Positions 40,800 to 52,242 of a stretch of DNA of 64,000 nucleotides are shown here, in pieces (within the stretch, counting starts at the first letter, position 1; each line of letters opens with the position of its first letter). The stretch lies in contig JAEPRB010000014.1 in the NCBI GenBank assembly GCA_016758965.1, forward strand, positions 124,001-188,000, given 5' to 3'. This DNA comes from Circinella minor (taxonomy: Eukaryota; Mucoromycota; Mucoromycetes; Mucorales; Lichtheimiaceae). The notes beneath the pieces were generated by a model. The model searched no databases and was not told the DNA's origin. It saw only the letters and a list, made by a program, of their open reading frames with translations. A program made the position numbers and the translations under genes.

Positions 40800-43532
40800 A
40801 TGAGTAATAATTCAAGAGGTCGAGGACGACGTCAATATAATAACAATTATAACAATAACGATGATTATTATGATCAACCATCGAATAGTCCTAGCATTTT
40901 ATCGCGTCTAGGCCCCGGAGGAGGTCAACAACAACAACAACAGCAACCACAAAGGAACTTCAATAACAGTGGTGCTAATCGTGGTTTTGATAATAATTTC
41001 AACAATAATAATAATAGCAATCGACAAAATATCAATGATGATTTATTTTCATCGGATGGACGATCGCAACAACCAAGAGGCGGGGGTAGAGGAGGAGGTC
41101 ATCGTGGTAGTCGAGGAAGAGGTCGAGGTAATTTTGATGGTGGACATCAAAACCAAGATACCCAACAACGGTGGAGAGGAAGTAATAGACGACAATATAC
41201 TCGAAAATTTGCTGATGAAGATATTGAAATGGATTCACCTCTCATGTAAGTATTATTTATTTTTACTTCGTACTAATATCATATCATATTATATTATATT
41301 TATAATAAATCAATAATAGAGATGGACAAGGCATCGTCGTCGCCGTAAGTTTTCTTTTACGAAACGAATTTATACAATATGGATTTAAAATTAATAAGAG
41401 TAAAAAAAATGGATATATAACTTCAAAAAACTGAACAACATTTCGACACACATATATATCTATATATCTATATGCAACACAGGTATCAGGTCATGGAAGC
41501 GGTTCAGAAGAGAAACTTTTAGGATTTCTTCAACGAAAATCAAAACATCAATGGCAGCCTTTAAATGTAAGTAAATGTTGGGAAGAAAAAGAAAAAAAAG
41601 TGTGATATAAAACGGGTTGCTATCTAATTCAGAAAAAAGGAAGAGAATTGTATGAAATAAAGAAAAAGTTTATTATATAATAATGTCTCACTAACACCTC
41701 CTTTATTTTGAATGTGTATGTATGTGGGTATTCTATTTTTATAGGTCAGACCCGAACAAGGAACTTTATTTATTACTGTTGCAGATGAAAACACAGCAAG
41801 CTCACTTCTCCGCATAAATGGTTATACTTTTGGAAATGTGGTGGTGAGGCACATATATATAAAACATATTCATTTTGTTGCTAGGCAAAAAAAAAAAATT
41901 AACTAAAATAAAAATTTTGTTTTTAAAGCTTTCAATTCGAAAAGTTGGTGGAAACGCAGGTGATGGAAATCAGCAACATCAACGACAACAACAACAACGA
42001 GGTGGTCGATCAAATGCGTTAGAAGAATTTTTGCAAGAGCGATGGGATGCACCACGAGGCTTTTTAAGTATGGACGAATTACCACAAAGTCGACATCCAA
42101 TAACAACTGTCATATCACGATTATTGCAACTTGCTTCTCAGCTATTTGGAAATTCGGTATGGTTTTTATTTATTTATTTATTGTAACACAAGAGCAAGAT
42201 ATGTATGGATAGTTGTAGTGTCAATGTAACTTATGATTATATATATTATATATATAGGTAATGACAATGTCATTTGCTCGTAATAATTTATGGTCAGTCA
42301 AACCACTTCGATCATTACCTGACCTATTTCCTGGTTTACAAAACCTTTCTATTCAAGACAATGAGATTGCCGAATTTCGTTCTCTTGATGATTTCTCAAA
42401 CAAGTTCTCCAATTTGACCGAATTGATGCTTATGGGAAATCCTATTCAGTCTCAATATGACTTACAAAAATATCAAAGGTAATAATGAAATAATAATAAC
42501 ATGGTAATGATGGTAACATGATAAAACTAACATTTTGTGATTTATATATATTATAGTGAAGTTAAAAGACGATTTCCATCAGTTCAAATTCTAGATCAAC
42601 AACCTGTTGGTACCAGTGCTACTCCCGCATTTGAAGCAACAAATAGTCCTGTAGCAGGAGGATTCGGCACACCACCTCCCCCATCAACTGTTCCTGAAAT
42701 AAGGGGCAATTTTTATGATCAACCAAGTTCACAACAAGCAACCGAAGATTTATTATCACAGTATGTAAAATGAATGAAAAAAAAATATATACATCCTATA
42801 TAGAATAATTTACTAAGGCATTTTAAAAAAAATATCCAGATATTTTCCGTTATTCGATTCGAATCGTGCAGCATTAGTTAGTTTATATGATGAACAATCA
42901 TGTTTTTCTATCACTGTCGCTGCAAATGCACCTTATGCAGCTGCTACTTGGGGCCAAGGTAAAATAAATGACTTTCTTATATTGTTCTATTTCAATAATA
43001 GAAGTTACAAAAAAAAACTTATATCAAAAAATATGGGAATATTGATTTATTTCGGATTATATATTTTAAGGTCAACGGGTGGTCATTGGAAGTGCAAATA
43101 TAAGTCAACGATTAGCTTCTTTACCTCCAACAATTCATGATCTTACAGCACCAAATATTGTGGTCGATGCTATACAAACTGCAGTCCAACAAAATGTTTT
43201 GTTAACCATAACGATTCATGGCAAATTCAAAGAAGGTAAATTTTTATTTTCGTTCTTTTTATCAAATTTTTTAAATAGAAAAGACATCTAACTAATAATT
43301 GTTTTAGCTACTGGAGCAAATGGTCAAGTTTATGGCTTTGATCGTATAATGGTTGTTGTACCAGCACAGCAAGGATCAAGGTAAAATACAGTGATTTTTT
43401 TTTTACATTTATGATAATAGTAATAGATGATATTAATCGATGAACTTATTTATTTTTATGTGTTATAATAGAGCTCAAGTTGCGGGGTGGAGGTACATTA
43501 TACTGCAAGATTCCCTCGTTGTTCACAATTAA
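40800..43532 (+). CDS. MEX67: mRNA export receptor MEX67/NXF, without the C-terminal UBA-like (TAP-C) domain
   Basis: Eleven exons: 40800-41245, 41320-41344, 41483-41566, 41745-41843, 41929-42156, 42258-42478, 42557-42760, 42840-42958, 43071-43235, 43308-43380 and 43472-43532, giving 574 residues. Residues 1-145 are RG/N/Q-rich, an RNA-binding tail. An RRM-like fold covers about 160-235, Leu-rich repeats about 290-410 (LQNLSIQDNEIAEF, ELMLMGNP, FPSVQILDQQP) and an NTF2-like domain about 433-574 (YFPLFDSNRAALVSLYD to WRYIILQDSLVVHN). The family partner is Mtr2/p15, and the complex carries mRNPs through nuclear pores. The stop follows directly after the last NTF2 strand, so the FG-binding UBA-like domain that normally follows is missing; no exon for it is visible downstream. 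Exon 2 is only 25 nt. Confidence 0.9.
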
Positions 43533-44144
43533 TTCACACTATCACATATTCCTCTCTCTTCCTCTCTTTTACACACATACACACAAAAGAAGATCATTAT
43601 TTTTTATGTATATAAATATATACTATTAATTGTTTAGTCAAAATAATAAACTAGCAAACAAATTGATAGACACAGCATAATTTGCAGTAAAAATGTAGTT
43701 TTCATTACACTTTAGGTATTGTTAAAAAGAAGTTTTATTTGTTTTATTATAAAGCCTGAACATCAAATCCACATATAAAAAGTCATACATCATTTCCATT
43801 TTTCAACCTATTAAAAGTTTCAGATACTTGGAGCATGCAAATATACGACAATCTGGGCCGATACTTTTGAAAAATCTAAACGCGTGAGCTGAAGCAAAAG
43901 GTTGCTATGCAAATAATGCCTTTTAATTTTGTTTATGTTGTCGATCTTTAGGTCACAAGATACATGGTACGATGCACTGTCTCGTATCACTACATATACG
44001 TATAAATCTGATGCACCTTACATGTCAGAATTTAGAAAAATATACCTATAGTATTTGTAATTAACAAGACGATATAAAAAACCTTTAATTTATTAGGTCA
44101 ACGGCTATCGCTACATAAAAAATAGCTTTTTACTACGTACAGTG
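43533..44144. other. MEX67 3' region and AT-rich spacer
   Basis: Ordinary AT-rich DNA containing poly(A)-signal-like strings after MEX67. No ORF and no coding homology to a TAP-C domain on the + strand. The left terminal repeat of the 3.7-kb element begins near its right end. Confidence 0.5.
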
Positions 44145-44584
44145 TTTTTACTTGGCTTTCGAACCACGTCTCTTTTTTGTTTTTTTTTTGGACAGAATCA
44201 TTTTATTACGTACTAGTGTGGCAAACTAATTATTTCAACTTAAACAAACAGCTTTTTTATTTTAATGTGACTAACAAACATCAAGTACTATGTAAAAAGT
44301 ACCATCAAATACGAAAGTGTGTACCAGCTACGCAAACCAATAAATAAAAGGAAAAGACAGTGTGCGTACGAGGTACTCAAGTTAATAAATGGGTACGGCT
44401 AAAGTGAATGAGGCAGTGAAAACCAATTAAAAAAAGATCAACCAACTTTGACTATGACATGCTTCTGAGATTTAAACAGGTAGCATAAAGCATAAGAGAA
44501 AAGAAAGTTCATACACATTATTAGCGTCAGTATTAAAAAAAAATTATTACTGTCATGGACTGCATCAATAATGTCACAATGGAA

Positions 44585-44693
44585 TATAATTTAACGAGCC
44601 GCCAAACCGCAGCTCCGGAGGGGTTGACACGAAGCAAAGCGGAGGGGCTCAACCCACGAAGGTGCGAAGGTGAAGAAGGCTCGTATAATTTAA
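44585..44693. mobile_element. 89-bp GC-rich micro-insertion with 10-bp target-site duplication
   Basis: The 10-mer TATAATTTAA occurs at 44585-44594 and again at 44684-44693. The 89 bases between start with CGAGCC and end with GGCTCG, perfect 6-bp inverted termini. The insert is far richer in G+C than its surroundings and holds an internal near-duplication (cggaggggttgacacgaag / cggaggggctcaacccacgaag). It is therefore a very small, non-autonomous mobile unit nested in the older element. Confidence 0.72.
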
Positions 44694-44784
44694 TAATAAA
44701 AGACGTGGAAAAAAAACAGAAGCAAAAAATCCTAATACCGGGAGAAAATCTAATGGAACAGAAGCATTATCTAATGGAGAGTTC

Positions 44785-46917
44785 ATGATTGCGTGTGGAG
44801 ATGAAAATTCTATTGATGTTAGTGATTCCAAGAACATTGTCAACAACCGAACCATTATTGGGGAATCTACCATTAGTCAAGCTACTGCCATTAAATCCAG
44901 CGCTATGAAATCGAGTTTATTTGAAGTGATAAGTACGTCTTCGAAAGTGTTAACTGTAGTTGCAACATAATTTGGTGTTAACAGATCCAAATTCTATTGT
45001 AGCACTACAAACATTTACAGATAGCAGCAGCAGAAATAATAATAATCTCCTTAAATGCATTCGTAAAGAAATTTAAAGACATGTAGCATTTGTGGAACCC
45101 TTGAGTGGAAAGGGAACAACAAGAAAGCAAAATACAATAATATCTGTGGCAATATCGATTATAGACATCTCGAACAACAATATTTAATTACTTCAGCTAT
45201 TAAATGCTTAAATACTACATATCCACCAGTACGTATGACAAATAGCTAGCTGTTATCATTATTATTATTTTTCAAATACGTAGTTATAATCTCATAGAAT
45301 AATCTCCCTTTCGCTTCGCTACGTACTAGGGCTATTTTATAATTGGGAACAATTAATTCTATTTGCTTCGAACATGTTTCCAGGCCCATTTTTCTTTTCT
45401 TCTGGCTACCACACAAGTTGAAATGTCAACATCAAGAACTTAAAAAAATGTAATCAATTCTTTAAAGGTTCACTACGTACAAAGTCACCAAAAAAACTAT
45501 CATACGGCTTCCATTACAGTGAAATACACAGACACCCAAGGTTTGTACTATTTTTCTTATCGTTTTCTCTAAAATGTTACTCATTTCTTTTTTTTTTTAT
45601 CTTGGTTTAGGCCAATCAATCGCGCTTGGTTTGGTACGAGATGAGGATTCTGGCAAATTTAAATGTTCATTGTGCAAAAAAACTTGGCACACTATCTCTT
45701 ATACATCGAATGATTGCCCTTGACGAAGCTTTGATGAGTCAATTTTATGCACTTTTGGACAGTCAGCGGCTTCTGATTATGAAAAAAAAAACTTTGTGGA
45801 TTGCCGAGAGGTTGAAATTACAACCGTTTGCGTTGACAGATAACGATCAAGTTGAGTAAATCGCTCCCAATCATTCTGGCAATGTCACATCCTCGATAAA
45901 CAAAAGTCAAGATCAGTCCTATCGCGTGAAGAATATCACATTCAGCAAAAAGCGCAGATGGGATAGCAGTATCAAATTGAATGGTGGAGCATCAGCCACG
46001 AAAATGTTGAAGCAGTCCCGTTGTCTATCATACACTACGGACCTTACTCCCACTACCTCTTCGTGAAAAGAGGCTTTACGCACTTGGATGATGATGGCTG
46101 TAAATTATTGAACGACTTTTGGACATTATTGCCTCAATTGCGATTTGCTTGCCCCCAACTACTTGCTGGTGCTATTATTATCAATTAATAAGAACGACGA
46201 AGCTGTGTTTGTCAATACGGTGAAAATCTATAACCGTCAACGAACACTTGACGTCCATCGAGAAACTTTTGTCAGTAAAAAGGGAATGGCGGCATTATCA
46301 TCTTTGCCACCCATAGACACCAAATATCGCAACACAGGGGTAACAGTCATGGAGATACCGACAGCAGTAAGCTAACTGTGAGGACCAGGACATTAAATTC
46401 CTTAATCACTTTAAGCCTCCAAATTAATTTTGTTCATCAAGCGAGTATTAGGGGATTCATTTCACAGATCGACTTGGATGATAGCACTGCTTTGACGACT
46501 TTGGTATTCTTGGACAATGAATCGATTGAAAAAGCGAACATATTGGCAAGTGATCCTAATGCAAGCAAGATAAATCGCTTTGATCCACGATATCAACTTC
46601 GACAATTACGATCGAAACTTCAATACCCTTCAATCTGTCTCCTCTGTCGTGCATCGATCATTTGTGCAAATGATCTGTGACTACAGCCATATACCATCTT
46701 CACATTATATGAAGCTCCTGACACGGGCCGCGATTCGGTAACAAAAATGGTGTCTAAACGTTTTTATAATGTCGTTAATCTGGTTCATTCCAGCACTACC
46801 TCGACTCTTTCAAAGCAATATGTAGATACGCTACTTGTGAAATGCCAAGATGATCAGATAAAGCAAATAAAGTCTATCTTACAACGGGTGCACTAAATTT
46901 TTGGATAGTAAACCTTC
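44785..46917 (+). pseudogene. decayed gene inside the TIR element (CxxC zinc-ribbon-like motifs)
   Basis: Coding-like patches on the + strand: TCSICGTLEWKGNN with DYRHLEQQYLITSAIKCLN at about 45070-45230, QSIALGLVRDEDSGKFKCSL with KKTWHT at 45612-45690, EEYHIQQKAQMG and IHYGPYSHYLFVKRGFTHLD around 45940-46090, SIEKANILASDPNASKINRF at 46525-46580, and SKRFYNVVNLVHSS to SILQRVH, then TAA, at about 46750-46898. They lie in different frames with several stop codons. Two CxxC pairs suggest a zinc-binding domain. It has no match that I recognise; by position it would be the element's own protein, perhaps a transposase. Confidence 0.45.
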
Positions 46918-47870
46918 CTTATTTGGTACTTCGCTACTAAACGAGCCCAGAAGTGCCTGAAGGAAGGTAACTTTTTTTTTCTAGATTTTTGTTTATTTTT
47001 TGGGTATTATGATACATCTCATTCAGCTTAATAATACACCTTACTCTAGTTAATATTATTAGTGATGAATTTTATATGATATTGAAATTTAATAAAAAAC
47101 AATAACAAAAAAAAATAAAAGTAAAGCTATAAGGCCCAAAAGGACTCAAACATCGACTTCCTCCATTTTACTTGTACTAGAAAAATTAACTGCTTTACTT
47201 TTATTACGTACCGAAAATGGAAGCACCCCAAAAATTATGCCACCCCAATACAACAAATCGTTGACTTATACTATGAAGATGAATATATCATTAACATATT
47301 GAACAATCATTCTCTCAATGTGATATTAACACTTTTAGCTTTCTTGATGTCAGCAAGTCTCGTTTCAGCAAACAAATCTGTGACAGAAAATGTCAAGTCT
47401 CGCGTCCTAAACGGTCATTAATACATCCTTGTGTCCGCTGTTACTTTTTTTTTTTTTTTCGAAGTTAACACATATCACTGTTCGCTACCCTATTTCATTT
47501 CAAGGCTGCTTCTCTTTTTTATTTTTTCGACGGTTCGTCACAAATAAACTTCAATCATTGTTAAAAAAAAAATCGAACGCGACATGCTGCTATTAGTATT
47601 TTTAAACAAACGTGGCCTTTTTTTCGGCTTGCGTGCCTGGTACGGACATTGTCTTCTCTTTTTATTTTATTGGCTTGCGTAGCTGATACGCACTTTTGTA
47701 CCCAATGGCACTTTTTACATAGTACTTTGTGTTTGTTAGTCACATTATAATTAAAAATCCATGGAAGCAGAGTAACTATATCTCTGTTTACGTTGAATTA
47801 ATTCACCACACTAGTAATAAAATCTGAGGTAAGAAAAGATCCGAAAACCAAGTAGTAAGATTACATAGAC

Positions 47871-48405
47871 TTCAATAAAAGGTTCCAAACAAATACTGCG
47901 GGTTCCCAGAAAACATAGATTTACACTCCAAGCAAAAATTACGTGTTTGCCACGGCCACATACTGCTTGCTTTCTTCTGAGAGGTTTTAAAATCATTCTC
48001 TATTACTATTATACAACTCACGTTTTCCATGGACATCATATTAATGTATATGCAACCTCCGACCTATAGAGTGCGAATGCACTGTATTAAGAGGACCTTT
48101 TTAAAAGATACTCATGTGTCTGATAATGATGACTGAAAAAATATGATAACATATACTTCATTCTATATGTATAATGACGAATTATTACGCAGCAACGTAA
48201 TTATTTTATGCTGCAAAAAATCACACGATTGCCATTTTGGCAGCAAACGACGAAGCACAAAAAAAAAAGGTTTACGGATCAATCTTCCGTTTTGTTCAAC
48301 AACGGTCAAAATAGAAAGGTAACACAACAGGGCAACTGACACTATAAACCTTTTTTTCTTCTTCTTTTCTCTTTTCTCTTTTCTTTTTTCTTTTGACTTT
48401 ACAAA
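47871..48405 (+). promoter_or_regulatory. upstream region of PIL1-like gene with C/T-rich core tract
   Basis: AT-rich spacer that ends in an almost pure pyrimidine tract (about 48347-48398; repeated CTTTT/TCTTTT units) immediately before the start codon. Such C/T blocks mark core promoters of highly expressed fungal genes. No ORF. Confidence 0.45.
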
Positions 48406-50059
48406 ATGTTTTCTTTTAATCCATTTTCAAAGACGAGTAAATACCAAAATGTTAATCCTGACAAATTTTTATTGATGTATTTGGAGGAAGAAAAACAATC
48501 AGCCAGCCAATGGGCGAAACTGTCAGATCATCGCAGAGTTTCTGCGAATCATTTGAAAATGTTTGGTCAACCACTAGGTGATGACTTGACGGTAATAATA
48601 AGGGTATAAGGGTAGAAAGGAGTGTGTTAAACGAAATTTGTAATTAAAGTACAGGGAGAGTTAAAACAAAAATTCAACCTAATAACAAACAACAAAAAAT
48701 GACTATTCATAGGACGTGACAAGCAAAATAGGCGAATTATTGATCATGTGCTCTAGTATAATGACAGAATTTTCTAGCAACTATGAACAATATTGCGAAA
48801 CAATGGAATCGATAGCTGAAAAAGAAGCTACCTTACGTTCAGGTCGAGAAAAGAAGATTAAACTTGAAGAAACTATTGAACGACACGAACAAGAGCATCC
48901 AGGTGGAGTTGATAAATATATGCAATTGAAGGAACAGTTGGCTAAAGTAGAAGAAAAACTGTTGCCTGCAGAAATGGATATGAGCAATTATCAACGCATT
49001 GCCATGCGTGAATCAATGTATATTTTGTTAAACGGCATTAATGAGATGGCAAGTAAAATGGACACTATTGCTACATTCGCCAAGTATGTTGTTGATGAAT
49101 TGGATGTCACACCTATAGAACCTGGTGAAACCCGTCCAAAATATCGTGGTATGCTTTGACATCTAAGTTGACAAAAGTCATTCTTAATGAATAAATGATG
49201 AAGGTGTACATGATATTAACTTAACTCTTTTTTTATATCTATCTTATCAGGTGCTGACCGTACTGCTACTGTTGTCAAGGATGCAAAACGGGCTGTAGAT
49301 TATTGGAAGCCAGATGGGGCCAAGTTAAGACGTACGCTTACTTCACAGCATGGTCATAATCCACTTGTCAAAAAATTACCGCCTCCACCTACTTTTGATG
49401 AACAAAATGTACAGCTTAAGGATGAGGAAGATGAAAATAGAGTGCATGAGGAAACTGAACCCACAAACATTAACGACGAAGAAGAAAAACCAGAAGAAGA
49501 TGATAATGCATCCTTTTATTCTATTCCTATAACCTCACCTGTTGAAAAGAAGCCAGCGGAAGAAATGAATCATAAACCCGATGAACCAAGTCCGACTTCT
49601 CATCACCAACACTTGCGTTCAACATCAAACGTTTCAAATAGTAGCCTTGGTGTTGGTGGGTTTTATCCACCTCCATCACCCAATCCTGCTCTTGGACCAG
49701 GCGGTTTCTCCAATATATATCTCGACCAAAATCTATACCAGTTCTATCAGCATTATCCCGCACCACAGCCTTATGATGAAATGGCCCGACAGCATTACAG
49801 ACCAACACCCAGTCATAGCCCATATTTAGGACCTCATCAAGCACCCTATGCACCTGTTGGACCTGGTGGATTTGTTTTACCAGGAAATAATCCACTTTAT
49901 CATGCTCCTACTGTACAACCACAGCCAAAACCAACTACTTCTACATCAACCGTATCAAGCCTTCCATCTGCTGGAGCACCTGAACCGATACCATCCATAT
50001 CTTCATCCATGCAACTTAATGAAGCACCCAAATCACCAAAAAGCGATACATCCTCATAA
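48406..50059 (+). CDS. eisosome core component PIL1/LSP1-like BAR-domain protein
   Basis: Three exons (48406-48591, 48713-49148, 49251-50059) join to 476 residues. Residues about 30-235 match the Pil1/Lsp1 BAR domain: DDLTDVTSKIGELL, then NYEQYCETMESIAEKEATLR, ERHEQEHPGGVDKYMQLKEQL and a helix ending DVTPIEPGETRPKYRG. These proteins form curved half-cylinders that bind PI(4,5)P2 under the plasma membrane and build eisosomes (furrows). The C-terminal 240 residues are acidic, then rich in Pro/Ser/Tyr/Gly and disordered, much longer than the yeast tail. The pyrimidine-rich promoter suggests strong expression. Paralogs of this family exist in most fungi, so PIL1 versus LSP1 cannot be decided. Confidence 0.88.
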
Positions 50060-50378
50060 ATTATAGATTATATATACCATTTTTTAATATACAATCCTCT
50101 CCATCAACTTGTTTAGATTTTTTTATAAAAAAAATTGTATATCTGTCTTGCTTATTTATTTGTTTATTTATTACATTAAAAACCTTATCTTTGGGTCTTT
50201 CCTCTTATTTTCACACCCTTCTGCCGTGTGACTCACGAGCATATTTCCTGTTCTGATTTAATAAATAGATGATGGCGTAACTTTGATAGGTAAGATTTTG
50301 TGTTGCTCTTTTTTTTTTTTTGTTCTTCTTCGTCACGTACGTACGTGCTCTCTCTTTTCATTTTTATAATCTTACAAT
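50060..50378. other. intergenic PIL1-like - class-V PLP enzyme
   Basis: Short spacer with T-rich and C/T-rich stretches. The tandem palindrome ACGTACGTACGT lies at about 50335-50346, 33 nt before the next start codon, and may be a cis element. No ORF. Confidence 0.5.
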
Positions 50379-51982
50379 ATGACAAAAAGTACCTCATTTG
50401 GCCGTGTATTGCGTCCTGAATTCTATTTAGAAGATGGCTATGTTCCTTTAAATCATGGTAGTTTTGGCGCATGTCCTCAATCCATTTATTCTACCTATCG
50501 CCATTATCAAGAAGAGTCAGAAAAACATCCTGATCGTTTTTTGAAACGTGAAGTTTTTAAAGATCTCGAAAAGAATCGTGATAGTTTAGCTGCACTTGTA
50601 CAATGCAATTCACAAGAAGTGGCATTTGTTGTTAATGCGTCTTACGGCATTAATTCAGTACTTCGAAGTGGGTTTTTAAAACCTGGCGACAAAATACTTT
50701 GCGTAAGTTCTTCTTTTCACCCCTCTCCTCCTTTTCCTCTTTAAGTAACCAATTTTCCCACGCTATGAGCTTAAAAAAAATATGTAACTGGGCGTACCAA
50801 CTTTTTTTTTTTGCACTATTAATAGTTTAGTACCGCCTATAATGCAGTTGAACGTACTATGGTCTTTTTACAAGATGCACATCAGTCGAGGTTGGTAACA
50901 GTTGAATTAAAATATCCAATGTTGGATCAAGAAATCCTTGATCTTACTAGACAAACCATTGAACGTGAATTAGCCAAGGATCCGGATGTCCCTATTCGTA
51001 TTGCAGTTTTTGATGCCATTAGTTCAGTTCCAGCCGTACGCTTTCCATATGAAGCCATGATCAAATTAGTAAGAGAATATAACATTCTTTCTCTTGTGGA
51101 TGGTGCACATGCTATTGGTATATACAAATTTTTTATTTATTGATTCATGCATCATATGTATTAGATAGGATAAAGAAAAGAGGGGTTCGAGATAAAAAGA
51201 GATTTCTTTTACTTACAATTGAATGTGAATGGGTTTGATTATTTATTCTTATCAAAAATTAAATAGGTCAAATTCCATTGAACTTGAAAGAGGCAGATCC
51301 AGATTTTTTCGTTTCCAATTTACACAAATGGGCATTTTGTCCACGAGGAAGTGCCTTTCTTTATGTCCCTGAAAGAAACCAGGGATTGATTCATCCTAGT
51401 GTAATTAATTACGCATATCAAGGTGAAAAAACTCAAAATGTAGCAGCAACTTTTGAAGCAGAATTTGCGTGGCCAGGCACTGTGAATTTTAGTTCTTTTC
51501 TATGCATTAATGCTGGTAAAAATGACTGTGTGAATTTTATGCCAAAAAAAAAAAAAGTGCAAAAGAAATTGTTTCTTATAAACTCGGCCCAATTTTTATT
51601 TTATTTAATAGCTCTTGATTTTAGAAAATCATTAGGTGGAGAAGAGATAATTCAAAAGTATTGTAATGATCTTGCACGTCAAGGAGGAAAGTTGGTAGCT
51701 GATTCTTTGGGTACCGAAGTGTTAGAAAATTGTGACAAAACACTTACTGTGGCCATGACTAACATCCGTTTACCATTTGAGAACAAGCGTAATTTATCAG
51801 AGGCGAAAATCATCAGCACTATCATTGACAAATGCATTTATGAACATAATACAATTTGTTCTCCTTATAAACATAATGATAAATGGTTTGTACGCTTGAG
51901 TGCTCAAGTGTATAACGATCTAAATGACTTTGAATATTTTGCAAAGGAGATCAAACAAATTTTGAAAGAATTAGATGAATAG
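50379..51982 (+). CDS. PLP-dependent class-V aminotransferase-fold enzyme (isopenicillin-N epimerase / Egt2 / LolT-like)
   Basis: Four exons: 50379-50702, 50826-51117, 51267-51515 and 51612-51982, giving 411 residues. Fold type I class-V features are present: PLNHGSFGACP at the N-terminus, SLVDGAHAIGQIPL (PLP-binding Asp about D200 and the stacking region), and NLHKWAFCPRGSAFLYVP with the Schiff-base Lys at about K226. The substrate-binding WPGTVNFSSF follows. The C-terminal domain is complete. Members of this group cleave or rearrange amino-acid C-S or C-N bonds; fungal relatives include hercynylcysteine sulfoxide lyase of ergothioneine synthesis and LolT. Which reaction this one catalyses is not decidable from sequence, and no pathway partner sits next to it. 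Likely cytosolic. Confidence 0.85.
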
Positions 51983-52242
51983 TAATAGTTTTTATAAATA
52001 GTTATTCAATAGTAGTAGCTTAAATACAGTGATTAATAGCTATTATTATTGCTATGGTATTATTATTAATTATTAATTATATATTAAAATATTATATATT
52101 ATTACATATCAAGAATGAAAATATTATAAAATTAAAGAAAGGAAAAATGCATTAAAGTGGTATAGCTTTCTAAAATAGGAAAAGTGGATGATAAATTACA
52201 AAAAGAAAACAATAGAAGAAAGAATAGAAAGAAATGTTAATT

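Larger units (their letters stand above)
44145..47870. mobile_element. aged DNA-transposon-like element with long terminal inverted repeats
   Basis: About 44145-44391 is, with indels, the inverted complement of about 47628-47870. The clearest block starts AATGTGACTAACAAACA at 44264 and continues through aagtactatgtaaaaagt, agctacgcaa and ccaataaa to gtac-agg near 44385; its complement runs from 47747 back to 47630. An outer block (ctagtgtgg, then acttgg-tttcg) extends the similarity. The interior carries a decayed gene with CxxC motifs (feature 44785-46917) and a nested 89-bp insertion. Long imperfect repeats around a decayed coding region fit an old DNA transposon; superfamily not assigned. 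Exact ends and a target-site duplication could not be fixed. Confidence 0.68.

Noticed and set aside
43533..44140. Hidden MEX67 exon for a TAP-C/UBA-like domain
   Set aside because: No open reading frame with the expected helical, Trp-containing pattern was found on the + strand.
51181..51200. GGTTCGA strings as tRNA T-loops (also near 30164)
   Set aside because: No cloverleaf stems or anticodon arm around them.
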